Below, one piece after another: positions 33,007 to 44,444 of a stretch of DNA of 64,000 nt. The DNA comes from Bubalus kerabau (lineage: Eukaryota; Chordata; Mammalia; Artiodactyla; Bovidae). Every line of letters begins with the position of its first letter. Within the stretch, counting starts at the first letter, position 1. A program made the translations under genes and the position numbers. Location of the stretch: positions 59,086,501 through 59,150,500 of the forward strand of contig NC_073637.1 in assembly GCF_029407905.1 (NCBI RefSeq), read 5' to 3'. The notes under the pieces are model-generated. The model was not told the DNA's origin, ran no database searches, and worked only from the letters and a program-made list of their open reading frames with translations.

Positions 33007-33498
33007 AAAATTATTTCTTAATTTATTAGGTATAAAATTTATAAAATTACAGAGTTGAGAAAAATCCTCTTCTTTTAAATTCTTTTTCCTAGTTGAAGTA
33101 TAGTTAATTTACAATATTGTGTTAGTTTCAGGTGTACAGCAAAATGATTCAGGTGTGTGTGTGTGTATAATTTTGTATTCTTTTCCATTGTAGGCTATTA
33201 CAACATATTTACTAAAGTTCCCTTTACAGTAGTAGGTCCTTGTCATTTATCTGTTTTTTTCATGTTTTTTAATTGTAGTATAATTGTTTTACAATGTTGT
33301 ATTTGTTTCTGCTGTACAATTAAATGAATCAGCTATATGTATACACATATACACATATCCCCCTCCCTCTGGAATCTCCCTCACACTGTTTTCCCCATCC
33401 CACTTATCTAGGTCATCACAGAGCACCTGAGCTGAGCTTCATGTGCTATATAGCAGGTTCCCACCAGCTACCTTTTTTACACATGATAGTGTATATAT

Positions 33499-33773
33499 AT
33501 CGGAGAAGGCAATGGCACCCCACTCCAGTACTCTTGGCTGGAAAATCCCATGGACAGAGGAGCCTGGTAGGCTGCAGTCCATGGGGCCGCTAAGGGTTGG
33601 ACACGACTGAGTGACTTCACTTTCACTTTTCACTTTCATGCATTGGAGGAGGAAATGGCAACCCACTCCAGTGTTCTTGCCTGGAGAATCCCAGGGACGG
33701 GGGAGCCTGGTGGGCTGCCATCTATGGGGTCGCACAGAGTCGGACACAACTAAAGTGACTTAGCAGCAGTAGC
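33499..33773 (+). mobile_element. BOV-A2 SINE nested in outer L1
   Basis: A sense dimer with linker and (AGC)n-like tail. Flanked by a perfect 11-bp target duplication, AGTGTATATAT, at 33488-33498 and 33774-33784. Confidence 0.92.
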
Positions 33774-33829
33774 AGTGTATATATTAATATTAAGTTGGTA
33801 CAGAAGTAATTGTAGTTTTGGACTGTGAA

Positions 33830-34812
33830 TTTTTAATCATTGCAACTAGGCTCACATCTTTATTAATCAAAGTAGCAACTATTACAATCAATACATTTTT
33901 GCCAATGAGAAATAAATTTGTTTATTCCTACAGCATAAAAACCCATGCTTCAGAATGCAATGAACTCTTGGAAAGCACTTTCTACTGCTGGTTGTGGGAG
34001 TATTTTCCCTGCAAAAAGTTGTTGAGATGCTTCAAGAAGTGATAGTCATTGGCAAGAGGTCAGGTGAATACGGTAGATGAGGCAAAACTTTGTAGCCCAA
34101 TTTGTTCAACTTTTGAAGCATTGATTGTATGACTTGCAGTTGGGCATTGTGAAGAAGAATTGGGCCCTTTCTATTGACCAATACAGGCTGCAGGCATTGC
34201 AGTTTTTGTTGCATTGATCTGATGAGCATAATTCTCAGATGTAATGGCTTTGCCGAGATTCAGAAAGTTGTAGTGGATCAGAAGGGCAATAGACCACCAA
34301 ACAGTGACCATGACCTTTTTCTGGTGCAAATTTGGCTTTGAGAAGTGCCTCTTCTCGGTCCAACCACTGAGCTGGTCATTGCCAGTTGTCTTATAAAATC
34401 CACTTTTTGTTGCAATTCACAATCCAATGAAGAAATAGTTCACTGTTGTTTCATAGAATAAGAGATGATGACACTTAAAAATGGTTTTTTGGTTTTGGTC
34501 AGCTCATTAAGCACCCACTTATCGAGCTTTTTCACTTTTCCAATTTGCTTCAAATGCCGAATAACCATAGAATGGTCAACATTGAGTTCTTCACCAACTT
34601 CTTGTGTAGTTGTAAGAGCTTCCGTGATTGGTCTCAGTTGGTCATTGTCAACTTCCATGGCTGGCCACTATGCTCCTCATCTTCATGGCTCTTGTTGCCT
34701 TTGCAAAACTTCTTGAACCCCCACTGCACTGTACATTCTTTAGCAGTTCCTGGGCCAAATGCATTGTTTCTGTTGCCAGTTGTCCCTGCTGCTTTACAGG
34801 CCATTTTGAACT
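33830..34812 (-). pseudogene. Mariner transposase pseudogene (Hsmar1-like, DD34D family)
   Basis: Minus-strand fragments give the DNA-binding segment (EVDNDQLRPI, EELNVDHSMVIRHLKQIGKV, KLDKWVLNEL) at 34440-34658 and the catalytic region (LVNRKGPILLHNAQ, LNKLGYKVLPHLPYSPDLL) at 34032-34229. In family members the second catalytic Asp lies in an HDNARPH-type motif; here that reads HNAQ, so the Asp is gone. The third (SPD) Asp remains. Frameshifts and stops between blocks, plus a BovB upstream in the same element, exclude activity. The same family gave rise to the SETMAR fusion gene in primates; nothing here suggests domestication. Confidence 0.88.
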
Positions 34813-34864
34813 TGAATTAAAAAAAAAAAATGCTCAAATTTGCTTTTTGTCTAACATTATTTCT

Positions 34865-37236
34865 GTTCGTTTCCAAGGCAAACCATTCAATATCACAGTA
34901 ATCCAAGTCTATGCCCCAACCAGTAACACTGAAGAAGCTGAAGTTGAACGGTTCTATGAAGACCTACAAGACCTTTTAGAACTAACACCCCAAAAAGGTG
35001 TCCTTTTCATTATAGGGGACTGGAATGCAAAAGTAGGAAGTCAAGAAACACCTGGAGTAACAGGCAAATTTGGCCTTGGAATACGGAATGAAGCAGGGCA
35101 AAGAGTTTGGCCAAGAGAACGCACTGGTCATAACAAACACCCTCTTCCAACAACACAAGAGAAGACTCTATACACATGGGCATCACCAGATGGTCAACAC
35201 TGAAATCAGATTGATTATATTCTTTGCAGCCAAAGATGGAGAAGCGCTATACAGTCAACAAACACAAGACTGGGAGCTGACTGTGGCTCAGACCATGAAC
35301 TCCTTATTGCCAAATTCAGACTTAAATTGAAAAAAGTAGGGAAAACCACTAGACCATTCAGGTATGATGCTAATCAAATCCATTATGATTATACAGTGGA
35401 AGTGAGAAATAGATTTAAGAGCCTAGATCTGATAGAGTGCCTGATGAACTATGGAATGAGGTTCATGACATTGTACAGGAGACAGGGATCAAGACCATCC
35501 CCATGGAAAAGAAATGCAAAAAAGCAAAATGGCTGTCTGGGGAGGCCTTACAAATAGCTGTGAAAAGAAGAGAAACGAAAAGCAAAGGAGAAAAGGAAAG
35601 ATATAAGCATCTGAATGCAGAGTTCCAAAGAATATCAAGAAGAGATAAAAAAGCCTTCTTCAGCGATCAATGCAAAGAAATAGAGGAAAACAACAGAATG
35701 GGATAGACTAGAGATCTCTTCAAGAAAATTAGAGATACCAAGGGAACATTTCATGCAAAGATGGGCTTGATAAAGGACAGAAATGGTATGGGCCTAAAAG
35801 AAGCAGAAGATATTAAGAAGAGGTGGCAGGAATACACAGAAGAACTGTACAAAAAAGATCTTCATGACCCAAATAATCATGATGGTGTGATCACTGACCT
35901 AGAACCAGACATCCTGGAATGTGAAGTCAAGTGGGCCTTAGAAAGCATCACTACAAACAAAGCTAGTGGAGGTGATGGAATTCCAGTCGAGCTATTTCAA
36001 ATCTGAAAGATGATGCTGTGAAAGTGCTACACTCAATATGCCAGCAAATCTGGAAAACTCAGCAGTGGCCACAGGACTGGAAAAGGTCAGTTTTCATTCC
36101 AATCCCAAAGAAAGGCAATGCCAAAGAATGCTCAAACTACCGCACAATTGAACTCATCTCACATGCTAGTAAAGTAATGCTCAAAATTCTCCAAGCCAGG
36201 CTTCAGCAATATGTGAACCACGAACTTCCTGATGTTCAGGCTGGTTTTAGAAAAGGCAGAGGAACCAGAGATCAAATTGCCAACATCTGCTGCATCATGG
36301 AAGAAGCAAGAGAGTTCCAGAAAAGCATCTATTTCTGCTTTATTGACTATGCCAAAGCCTTTGACTTTGGATCACAATAAACTGTGGAAAAATCATCAAG
36401 AGATAGGAATACCAGACCACCTGACCTGCCTCTTGAGAAACCTATATGCAGGTCAGGAAGCAACAGTTAGAACTGGACATGGAACAACAGACTGGTTCCA
36501 AATAGGAAAAGGAGTACGTCAAGGCTGTATATTGTCACCCTGCTTATTTAACTTATATGCAGAGTACATCATGAGAAACGCTGGACTGGAAGAAACACAA
36601 GCTGGAATCAAGATTGCCGGGAGAAATATCAATAACCTCAGATATGCAGATGACACCACCCTTATGGTAGAAAGTGAAGAGAAACTAAAAAGCCTCTTGA
36701 TGAAAGTGAAAGTGGAGAGTGAAAAAGTTGGCTTAAAGCTCAACATTCAGAAAACGAAGATCATGGAATCTGGTCCCATCACTTCATGGGAAATAGATGG
36801 GGAAACAGTGGAAACAGTGTCCGACTTTATTTTGGGGGGCTCCAAAATCACTGCAGATGGTGACTGCAGCCATGAAATTAAAAGACGCTTACTCCTTGGA
36901 AGGAAAGTTATGATAGATAGCATCCGTCTAGTCAAGGCTAGGGTTTTTCCTGTGGTCATGTATGGATGTGAGAGTTGGACTGTGAAGAAGGCTGAGTATT
37001 GAAGAATTGATGCTTTTGAACTGTGGTGTTGGAGAAGACTCTTGAGAGTCCCTTGGACTGCAAGGAGATCCAACCAGTCCATTCTGAAGGAGATCAGCCC
37101 TGGGATTTCTTTGGAAGGAATAATGCTAAAGCTGAAACTTCAGTACTTTGGCCACCTCATGCGTAGAGTTGACTTGTTGGAAAAGACCCTGATGCTGGGA
37201 GGGATTGGGGGCAGGAGGAAAAGGGGATGACAGAGG
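34865..37236 (+). pseudogene. BovB endonuclease-reverse transcriptase pseudogene
   Basis: Segments in order: APE-type endonuclease with GDWNAKVG (about 35010-35035); the linker with KKCKKAKWLSGEALQIAVKR (35500-35570); RT entry NKASGGDGIPVELFQ (35955-36000); IPIPKKGNAKECSNYRTI; QAGFRKGRGTRDQIANIC; YAKAFDF; GVRQGCILSPCLFNLYAEYI (36511-36570); the catalytic box LRYADDTTLM (36637-36666); then the C-terminal domain with VVMYGCESWTVKKAEY and VPWTARRSNQSIL. The YADD box is intact. Stops and frame changes near 35203, 35335, 35557, 35706, 36006, 36380 and 37002 break the polyprotein into at least seven pieces. Frame changes rather than many substitutions dominate. Confidence 0.9.
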
Positions 37237-37386
37237 ATGAGATGGCTGGATGGCATCACTTACTTGATGGACATAAGTCTGGGTGAACTCTGGGAGTTGG
37301 TGATGGACAGGGAGGCCTGGCGTGCTGTGATTCATGGGGTCACAAAGAGTCGGACATGGCTGAGCGACTGAACTGAACTGAACTGA
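34865..37386 (+). mobile_element. BovB LINE, 2.5-kb copy inside the mariner
   Basis: The longest BovB fully inside the window, from within the endonuclease domain to the terminal 'gcgactgaactgaactgaac'. The full-length element is about 3.2 kb, so the 5' ~0.7 kb is missing. Possible short target duplication ATTTCT at 34859-34864 and 37386-37391. Mariner sequence is continuous when it is removed. Its reading frames are described in the next entry. Confidence 0.92.
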
Positions 37387-37800
37387 TTTCTATAGTCTAA
37401 AACAAATATAAAATAAACAGCAAGCAATAAATCATTAGCCAAAAAAAGCGAGAAATGCACATTATATAACATAATCACTTATAAAACTTAATCCAATATC
37501 AAACAGCAAAGTTCAACTGTGTAAAACCACAATTGCTTTTGCACCAACCTAATGTATCAATTCCAATCTCCCAATTTGTTTCACCCCTCCTTCCCCCCTT
37601 CCCCCTCCCCCGTGTCCACATGTCTATTCTCTAACTCTGTGTCTCTATTCCTGCCTTTCAAAGAGGTACCATTTTTCTAGATTCCACATATATACATTAA
37701 TATATAATATTTGTTTTTTATATAGTAGGTTATATCTACAAATCCCATACTCCTAATTTATCCCTCCTTCCCCCATTCTCCCTTTAGTAACCATAAGATT

Positions 37801-40449
37801 ATTTTTTGAATTTATTTTTAATTGCAGGATAATTGCTTTACAATGTTGTGTTGGTTTCCTCTGTACAACCTTGTGAATGAGCCTTAAGTATACGTATATC
37901 CCCTCCCTATGTAGCCTCGCCCCCAGTCCCGCATCCTACCCCTCTGAGTTGTCACAGGGTGAGATCCCTGTGTTACACCACAACTTCCTACTTATGAGCT
38001 ATCTGTTTTTCATATGGAATGTTTATGTTTCAGTGCTACTCTCTCAATTTGTTTCACCCTCTCCTTCCCCCGCTATGTCCATAAGTCTGTTCTCTATGTC
38101 TGCATCTCTATTCCTGCTGTGCAAATAGGTTCATCAGTACCATTTTTCTGGATTCCATATATATGTGTTAATATATGTTTTACTTTCCTTCCTGATTTAC
38201 TTCACTCTGTATAACAGTCTTTAGCTTCATCCACCTCAGTTCAACTGACTCATATTCATTGTTATGACTGAGTAATATTTTGGTGTGCATATGTACCACA
38301 GCTTCTGTATCCGTTCATCTATCAATGAATGTCTAGGTTGCTTACATGTACTGGCTATTGTAAATAGTGCTGTAATGAATATTGGGGTACATGTGTCTTT
38401 TTCAGTTATGATTTTCTCAGGGTATATACCTAGTAGTGGGATTGCTGGGTCATATGGTAGTTTTATTCTTAGTTTATTAAGGAATCTGCATACTGTTCTC
38501 CATAGTGGCTGTATCAATTTACATTCCCACCAACAGTTCAAGAGGGTTCCCTTTCTCCACATCCTCTCCAGAATTTATTGTTTGTAGATTTTTTGATGAT
38601 GGCCATTCTGACCCTTGTGAACTGATACCTTATTGTAGTTTTTGATTTGCATTTCTCTAATAGTGAGTGATGTTGAGCATCTTTTCATGTGTTTATTGGC
38701 CATGTGTATATCTTCTTTGGAGATATGTCTGTTTAGATCTTCTGTCCAATTTTTGATTGGGTTGTTTGTTTTTCTGATATTTAACTGCATGAGCTTCCTG
38801 CATATTTTAGAGATTAATCCTTTGTCCATTGCTCCATTTGCAAATATTCCCTCATTCTGAGGGTTGCCTTTTGGTCTTGTTTATGTTTCCTTTGCTGTGC
38901 AAATGCTTTTGAGTTTAATTAGGTCCCATTTGTTTATTTTTGTTTTTATTTTTATTACTCTTAAGAGGTGGGTCAAAAAAAGATCTTGCTGCAATTTATG
39001 TGAAAGTGTTATACCTGTTTTCCTTTAAGAGTGTTATAGTGCTTAATCTTACATTTGGGTCTTTAATCCATTTTGAGTTTTTTTGTGCATAGAGTTAGGG
39101 AGTGTTCTAATCTCATTCTTTTACATACAACTGTCCAGTTTTCCCAGCACCACTTACTGAAGAGGTTTTCTCCATTGTATATTCTTGCCTCCTTTGTCAT
39201 AGATTTGGTGACCATAGGTGCATGGGTTTATCTCTGGACTTTTTATCCTGTTCCATTGATCTAGATTTCTGTTTTTGTGCCAATACCATACTGTCTTGAT
39301 TAATTTATAGCATAGTATGAAGTCAGGGAGCCTTATTCCTCCAGATCACTTTTTCTTTCTCCAGATTACTTTGGCTATTCAATGTTTTCTTCTTTTCCAT
39401 ACAGATTGTAAAATTTTTTGTTCAAGGTCTGTGAAAAGTGCCATTGATAATTTGATAGAGATTGTATTGAATCTGTAGACTGCTTTGGGTAGTATAATCA
39501 TTTTCACAATATTGAGTCTTCCAATCCAGGAACATGATATATCTCTCCATCTGTATCATCTTTGATTTCTTTCATCAGTGTACTGTAGATTTCTGCATAT
39601 GGGACTTTTTCTCCTTAGGTGGATTTATTCCTAGGTATTTTATTTTTTTTATTGTAATGGTGAATGGGATTGTTTCTTTAATCTCTCTTTCTGATTTTTC
39701 ATTGTTAGCTCCTATCATTCTCAAGCTCTTCCAAGAAATTGCAGAGGGAGGAACACTCCCAAAGTCATTCTACAAGGCCACCAGCACCCTGATACCAAAA
39801 TCAAACAAAGATATCACAAAAAAAGAAAATTACAGGCCAGTATCACTGATGAACATAGATGCAAAAATCCTCAACAAATATAATTCAATGACACATTAAA
39901 AGTATCATACACGATGATCAAGTGGAGTTTATCCCAAGGATGCAAGTATTCTTCAATGTACACAAATTGATCAGTGTGATACACCATATTGTCAAATTGA
40001 AAGATACAAATCATATGATAATCTCAATGATACAGGAAAAACTTTCAAAAAATTCAACACCCACTTATAAGAAAAACTCTCTGGAAAATGAGCATAGAAG
40101 GAACCTGTGTGTGTGTTAAAAGGAACCTACCTTAACATAATAAAGGCCATATATGACAAACCCACAGCAAACATTATTCTCAATGGTGAAAAACTAAAAG
40201 AATTTATTCTAGGATTAGGAATAAGACAAGGATACCCAGTTTCACCACTATTATTCAACATAGTTTTGGAAGTCCTAGCCACAGAAGTCAGAGAGAAAAA
40301 GAAATTAAAGAAATCCAGATTGTAAAAGAAGTAAAACTCTGTTTGCAAACTACATGATACTATACATAGAAAACCCTAAAGATATCATCAGAAAATTACT
40401 AGAGCTAATAAATGAATTTAGTAAAGTTGTAGGATACAGAATCAATACA
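37801..40449 (-). mobile_element. Inner L1 with 5' inversion, nested in outer L1
   Basis: The 3' part (37801-39708) is antisense L1: 3' UTR plus ORF2 C-terminal region. At 39709 the orientation flips, and 39709-40449 is sense ORF2 RT sequence (KSNKDITKKENYRPVSLMNI, then PVSPLLFNIVLEVLATEVRE). In L1 coordinates the inverted piece ends just upstream of where the antisense piece begins, with only a few codons lost. This is the classic result of twin priming. Flanks CATAAGATT (37792-37800) and CATAGGATT (40450-40458) form a 9-bp duplication with one mismatch. ORF2 is decayed. Confidence 0.88.
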
Positions 40450-41697
40450 CATAGGATTGTTTTTTTATGTCTATGAGTCTATTTGTTTTGTAAATTAGTT
40501 CATTTGTATCTTCTTTTTAGATTGCACATTTAAGTGATAAGATATGATATTTGTCTTTCTCTGTGTGACTTCACTCACAATGATAATCTCTAGGTCCGTC
40601 TGTGTTGCTACAAATGGCATTGTTTCATTTTTCTTATGGCTGAGTAATATCCCACTGTGTATATATAACCATATCTTCTTCATCCATTCATCTGTTGATG
40701 GACATTTAGATTGCTTCCAAGTCTTGGCTAATGTAAATGCTGCTGCTGTGAACATTGGGGTGCATGTATCTTTCTGAATTAGAGTTTTCTCCAGATATAT
40801 ACCCATAAGTGGAATTACAAGGTATGATGATTCTATTTTTAGATTTTTAAGAAACTTCCATACTGGTCTATGGCTGCACCAATTTGCATTCCCACCACAG
40901 TGTAGGAGGGTTCCTTTTTCTCTGCATCTGCTCCAATATTTATTGCATAGACATTTTAATGATGACCTGTCTGTCTGAGGTGATATACCTCATTGTAGCT
41001 TTAATTTACATTTCTCTAATAAATTAGTGATATTGAACATCTTTTTATGTGTCTGTTGTTCATCTGTATGTCTTCTTTGGAGAAAAGTCAATTTAGGTCT
41101 CCTGCCCATTTTTTATTTGGGTTGTTTGGTTTTTTTATGTTGAGCTGCATGAACTGTTTTTATATTTTAGAAATTAATCCCCTCCCAGTAGCATTGGTTA
41201 CAAGTATTTTCTTCAAATCCATAGGTTGCATTTTTGTTTTATTTATGGTTTCCTTTGCTGTGCAAAAGCTATTGTTTAATTAAGTCCTATTTGTTTATTT
41301 TTGTTATTTCCATTACTCTGGGAGATGGATTCATAAAGATATTGCTGCAATTTTTGTCAAACAGTTTTCTGCCTACGTTTTTCTCTAAGAGTTTTATGGT
41401 ATCCAGTCTTACTTACACTTAGGGCTTTAATTCATTTTGAATTTATCTTTATATATTAGAGAATGTTTTAATTTCATTCTTTTACATGTAGTTGTCCTTT
41501 TTACTAGCACAACTTATTGAAGAGACTGTCTTTTCAGCATTATATATTCTAACATCCTGTATTAATTTATCGTAATTAATTTATCGTAAGCACATGGGTT
41601 TATTTCTGAGCTTTCTATCCTGTTTCATTGATCTCTGTGTCTGGCTTTGTGTCAGTACCATAATGTTTTGATTACTGAAGCTTAGTAAAGTCAGTGC

Positions 41698-42125
41698 ATG
41701 TAGCTGTGTAAATGGTAGTACACTTAGAGGGTCTTTTTGATTCCTACATATACCCACCTGCTTCTACTGAATCTTAAGTTCTGAGTGTCTGTACAAATCT
41801 AGTTTTAGAGAAGCAAAACAGCTGGGTTGTGGTGTGTGTATGTGTGCATACTTGGGTGTCTTAGCCATTACATTTCAAGGATTTGACCTAATGCAACAGT
41901 GGGAGCTCATTAAGCACACACTGTAAAGCTGTTTTTTGTTTTTGTTTTTTTTTTTTCACATGATGGTTAAACTTGAAGTCCTAAGGAAAGGTACTTGGAA
42001 AGGAGAGGTGGTATAAAGTGCAGGAGAGCAAGAAAAGCTGGAAACACAAAATATACAGTGGAAGAGAACAAGAACAAGCCCTTGAATTTGTACTGAGACC
42101 CTTGCCAGTTCTTATTGCCTCTGAC
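41698..42125. other. Anonymous DNA
   Basis: Contains a TG-rich stretch at about 41829-41850 and a T-rich run at 41932-41956. No gene or repeat family recognised. Confidence 0.4.
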
Positions 42126-42247
42126 CTGGAATGGCAACCCACTCCAGTACTCTTGCCTGGAAAAATCCCAGGGATGGAGGAGCCTGGTAGGCTATAGTCC
42201 ATGGGGTTGCAAAGAGTCGGACATGACTGAGCAACTTCACTTCACTT
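42126..42247 (+). mobile_element. Bov-A SINE monomer
   Basis: Sense body from 'gaatggcaacccactccagt' to 'gactgagcaacttcacttca', then an A-rich tail. Head-less. Confidence 0.85.
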
Positions 42248-42767
42248 TAAAAAAATACTAGTACACTTTTTTTGTCATTATGATTATTATTTTTATTATT
42301 CATCTGTTCTCCCAGCAGACCTTTTGCAAGAAGTATTAATATTACAGCAAGCAGCTTTTAGAGATGTTTTTCTTTAATCCACTGTAGAAAAATTGTCAAG
42401 GCAAGCTGCTATTTTGATATTTGAAAGGTATCAGAAAGACCCAGGACCACAGAGATTGCAAAACTGCCAGTTTGCCAGAGTATGTTTGTCAAGAATGGCG
42501 CCTCCCCTCTGGTAAATTAAATGAGGGAGGCATCTTGATCTCTGTACATCAGAAGGTCAGTGTTGGGGCTCCTTTCATAGCTGTTTGCCTACAGTTTCTC
42601 AGACACATAGGTGTAGGCAAAGTCCGTATGTTCTTTGTTCAGAACAAGTGATAAAGATTTGGAGAGAAGAGAAATCTCAGCTTAGTGTTTGAATTTGGTA
42701 TTTGAGAAGTGAAACCACAAAGTGAAACCACAATGAGATATCACATTACAGTCACTGAACGTAACAT
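42248..42767. other. Single-copy-looking DNA
   Basis: No gene supported. About 42706-42735 contains a short repeated phrase 'gaaaccacaaa/gaaaccacaat'. The text 'caatgagatatcacatta' recalls L1 but is too short to call. Confidence 0.4.
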
Positions 42768-42952
42768 GAAGTCACTCAGTTGTGTCCGACTCTTTGCGAC
42801 CCCATGGACTGTAGCCTACCAGGCTCCTCAGTCCATGGAATTTTCCAGGCAAGAATATTGGAGTGGGCTGCCATTTCCTTCTCCAGAGGATCGTCCCAAC
42901 CCAGGGATTGAACCCAGGTCTCCTGCATTGCAGGCAGACGCTTTACCATCTG
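42768..42952 (-). mobile_element. Bov-tA SINE, head truncated
   Basis: Antisense body plus most of the tRNA-like head, which stops at 'gacgctttaccatctg'; the last ~20 bases of the head are missing. Confidence 0.85.
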
Positions 42953-43451
42953 CAGACAATAAATGCCATAAAATGGTTCAGGAAAGCAGCTTGAACTTTA
43001 AGAATGTTGCTTTTCCTCTCTTCTCCCACTTCCCCCTGAGATTTTTCACACTTATATTAATTAGCTCCACAACTCATATTAGGTTATACAGTAGAATCTG
43101 GATTTCAAATAAATGTCAAAATCAGAAAATAGACCTTCACAAGCAGCTATGAAGAAAATGGGCTTTTTTGTTTCTGAAGCATTTTGTCATCTGAAGCACA
43201 GACCTTATTTTTCAAACAACTGTCACCAAAATAACAAGGAAATAACATTAAAGATTCTCCAGGGTGCTGGAATTGTTGCATAACATGGTCTTATGGAAGA
43301 GCAAGTCATGGAATGGCCATGCCTGGTCCGCCTCCCCCAGTTCCAATAGCCTGTCACCTGGAAGTCTCTCCCAAGCTTCTCATCTGGAGAGTAAAGATAG
43401 TAAACAAGCTGATCTTCAGTGAGCTTTCCAGTATTCGTTTCTATCAAAAAT
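42953..43451. other. Unassigned segment, partly GC-richer
   Basis: About 43240-43451 is locally richer in G+C than its neighbours and carries overlapping frames on both strands (86 codons minus, 43223-43483; 89 codons plus, 43313-43582), both running into the adjacent L1. I recognise no domain. It may be a retrocopy fragment or simply unique DNA. Confidence 0.35.
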
Positions 43452-44137
43452 ATTGTCATCAAAACAGTATGGTACTGGCACAAAAACAGAAGTATAGATC
43501 AGTGAAACAGGAAGAAAGCCCAGAAATAAACCCACACACCTATGGTCTATTAACCTATAACAAAGAAGGCAAGACTATATAATGGAAGAAAGACAGTCTC
43601 TTCAATGAATGATGCTGGGAAAACTGGACAGCTGCATGTAAAAAAAAAAAAAAAAGAAAGAAATTAGAACACTTGTTAACACCATACATAAAAATAAACT
43701 CAAAATGGATTAAAGACCTAAATGTAAGACTGGATACAGGAAAACATAGGCAGAGCACTCTATAACTTAAATCACAGCATTAATTTTTGATCTGTCTCCC
43801 AGAGTAATGGAAACAAAAATAAGTAAATTGGACCTAGTTAAACTCAAAAGTTTTTGCACAGCAAAGGCAATCATAAACAAAGTTAAAAGACATCCCACAG
43901 AATGGGAAAAATATTTGAAAACGATGTGACTGACAAGGAATTAGTCTCCACAATGTACAAACAACTCATGTGACTTAATATCCTAAAAACAAACAACTCA
44001 ATAAAAAATAGGCAGAAGACTTAAATAGACATTTCTCCAAAGAAGACGTACAGATGGCCAAGAGGCACATGAAAAGATGTTCAACACTGCTAATTATTAG
44101 AGAAATGAAAATCAAAACTACAATGAGATATCATCTC

Positions 44138-44203
44138 ACACCAGTAAGAATGGCTATCATCAAAAAATCCACACCAGTAAGAATGGCTATCATCAAAAAA
44201 TCC
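44138..44203 (+). repeat. 33-bp perfect tandem duplication within L1
   Basis: The unit beginning 'acaccagtaagaatggctat' occurs twice with period 33 (44138-44170, 44171-44203). L1 copies elsewhere carry it once. Confidence 0.93.
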
Positions 44204-44444
44204 ACAAACAGTGAATGCTAGAGAAGGTGTGGAGAGAAGGGAACCCTCTGACACTATTGGTGGGAATGTAAATTGGTATAGTTACTGTGAAGAACAGTAT
44301 GGAGATTCTTTAAAAAACTAAAGGTAGAGCTACCATATGATCCTTCAATCCTGCTCCTGGGGATATATGTGGAGAATAACATGATCTGAAACGATACATG
44401 CATTCCAGTGTTCATTGTACACTGTCTACAATAGCCAAGGTGAA

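Larger units (their letters stand above)
33790..37552 (-). mobile_element. Mariner DNA transposon, split by BovB
   Basis: Terminal inverted repeats are visible: the left end at 33790 reads TTAAGTTGGTACAGAAGTAA, and the right end at 37552 is the complement of TTAGGTTGGTGCAAAAGCAA. A TA dinucleotide (33788-33789) precedes the left end; the right flank reads TG, perhaps a mutated TA. Without the BovB at 34865-37386 the element is about 1.25 kb, close to the usual ~1.3 kb for mariner. The encoded transposase is Hsmar1-like (next entry). Inserted in the 3' UTR of the outer L1. Confidence 0.9.
33062..41697 (-). mobile_element. Outer L1 LINE, split three ways
   Basis: One old antisense L1 is present in pieces: 33062-33498, 33774-33789, 37553-37800 and 40450-41697. 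Together they run from the 3' end through a long 3' UTR into the ORF2 C-terminal region, ending near 'ccataatgttttgattactg'. The piece junctions are colinear with an L1. For example 'catgatagtgtatatat' continues past the mariner to 'ctcccaatttgtttcacccc', and 'ccctttagtaaccataag' continues past the inner L1 to 'tgtctatgagtctatttg'. The interruptions are a BOV-A2 SINE, a mariner and a second L1. ORF2 remnants are full of stops. Confidence 0.8.

Noticed and set aside
34820..34830. Poly(A) run at 34820-34830 as the tail of a separate retrocopy
   Set aside because: It lies within the mariner, upstream of its transposase region on the minus strand. No retroelement body adjoins it and no target duplication is seen.
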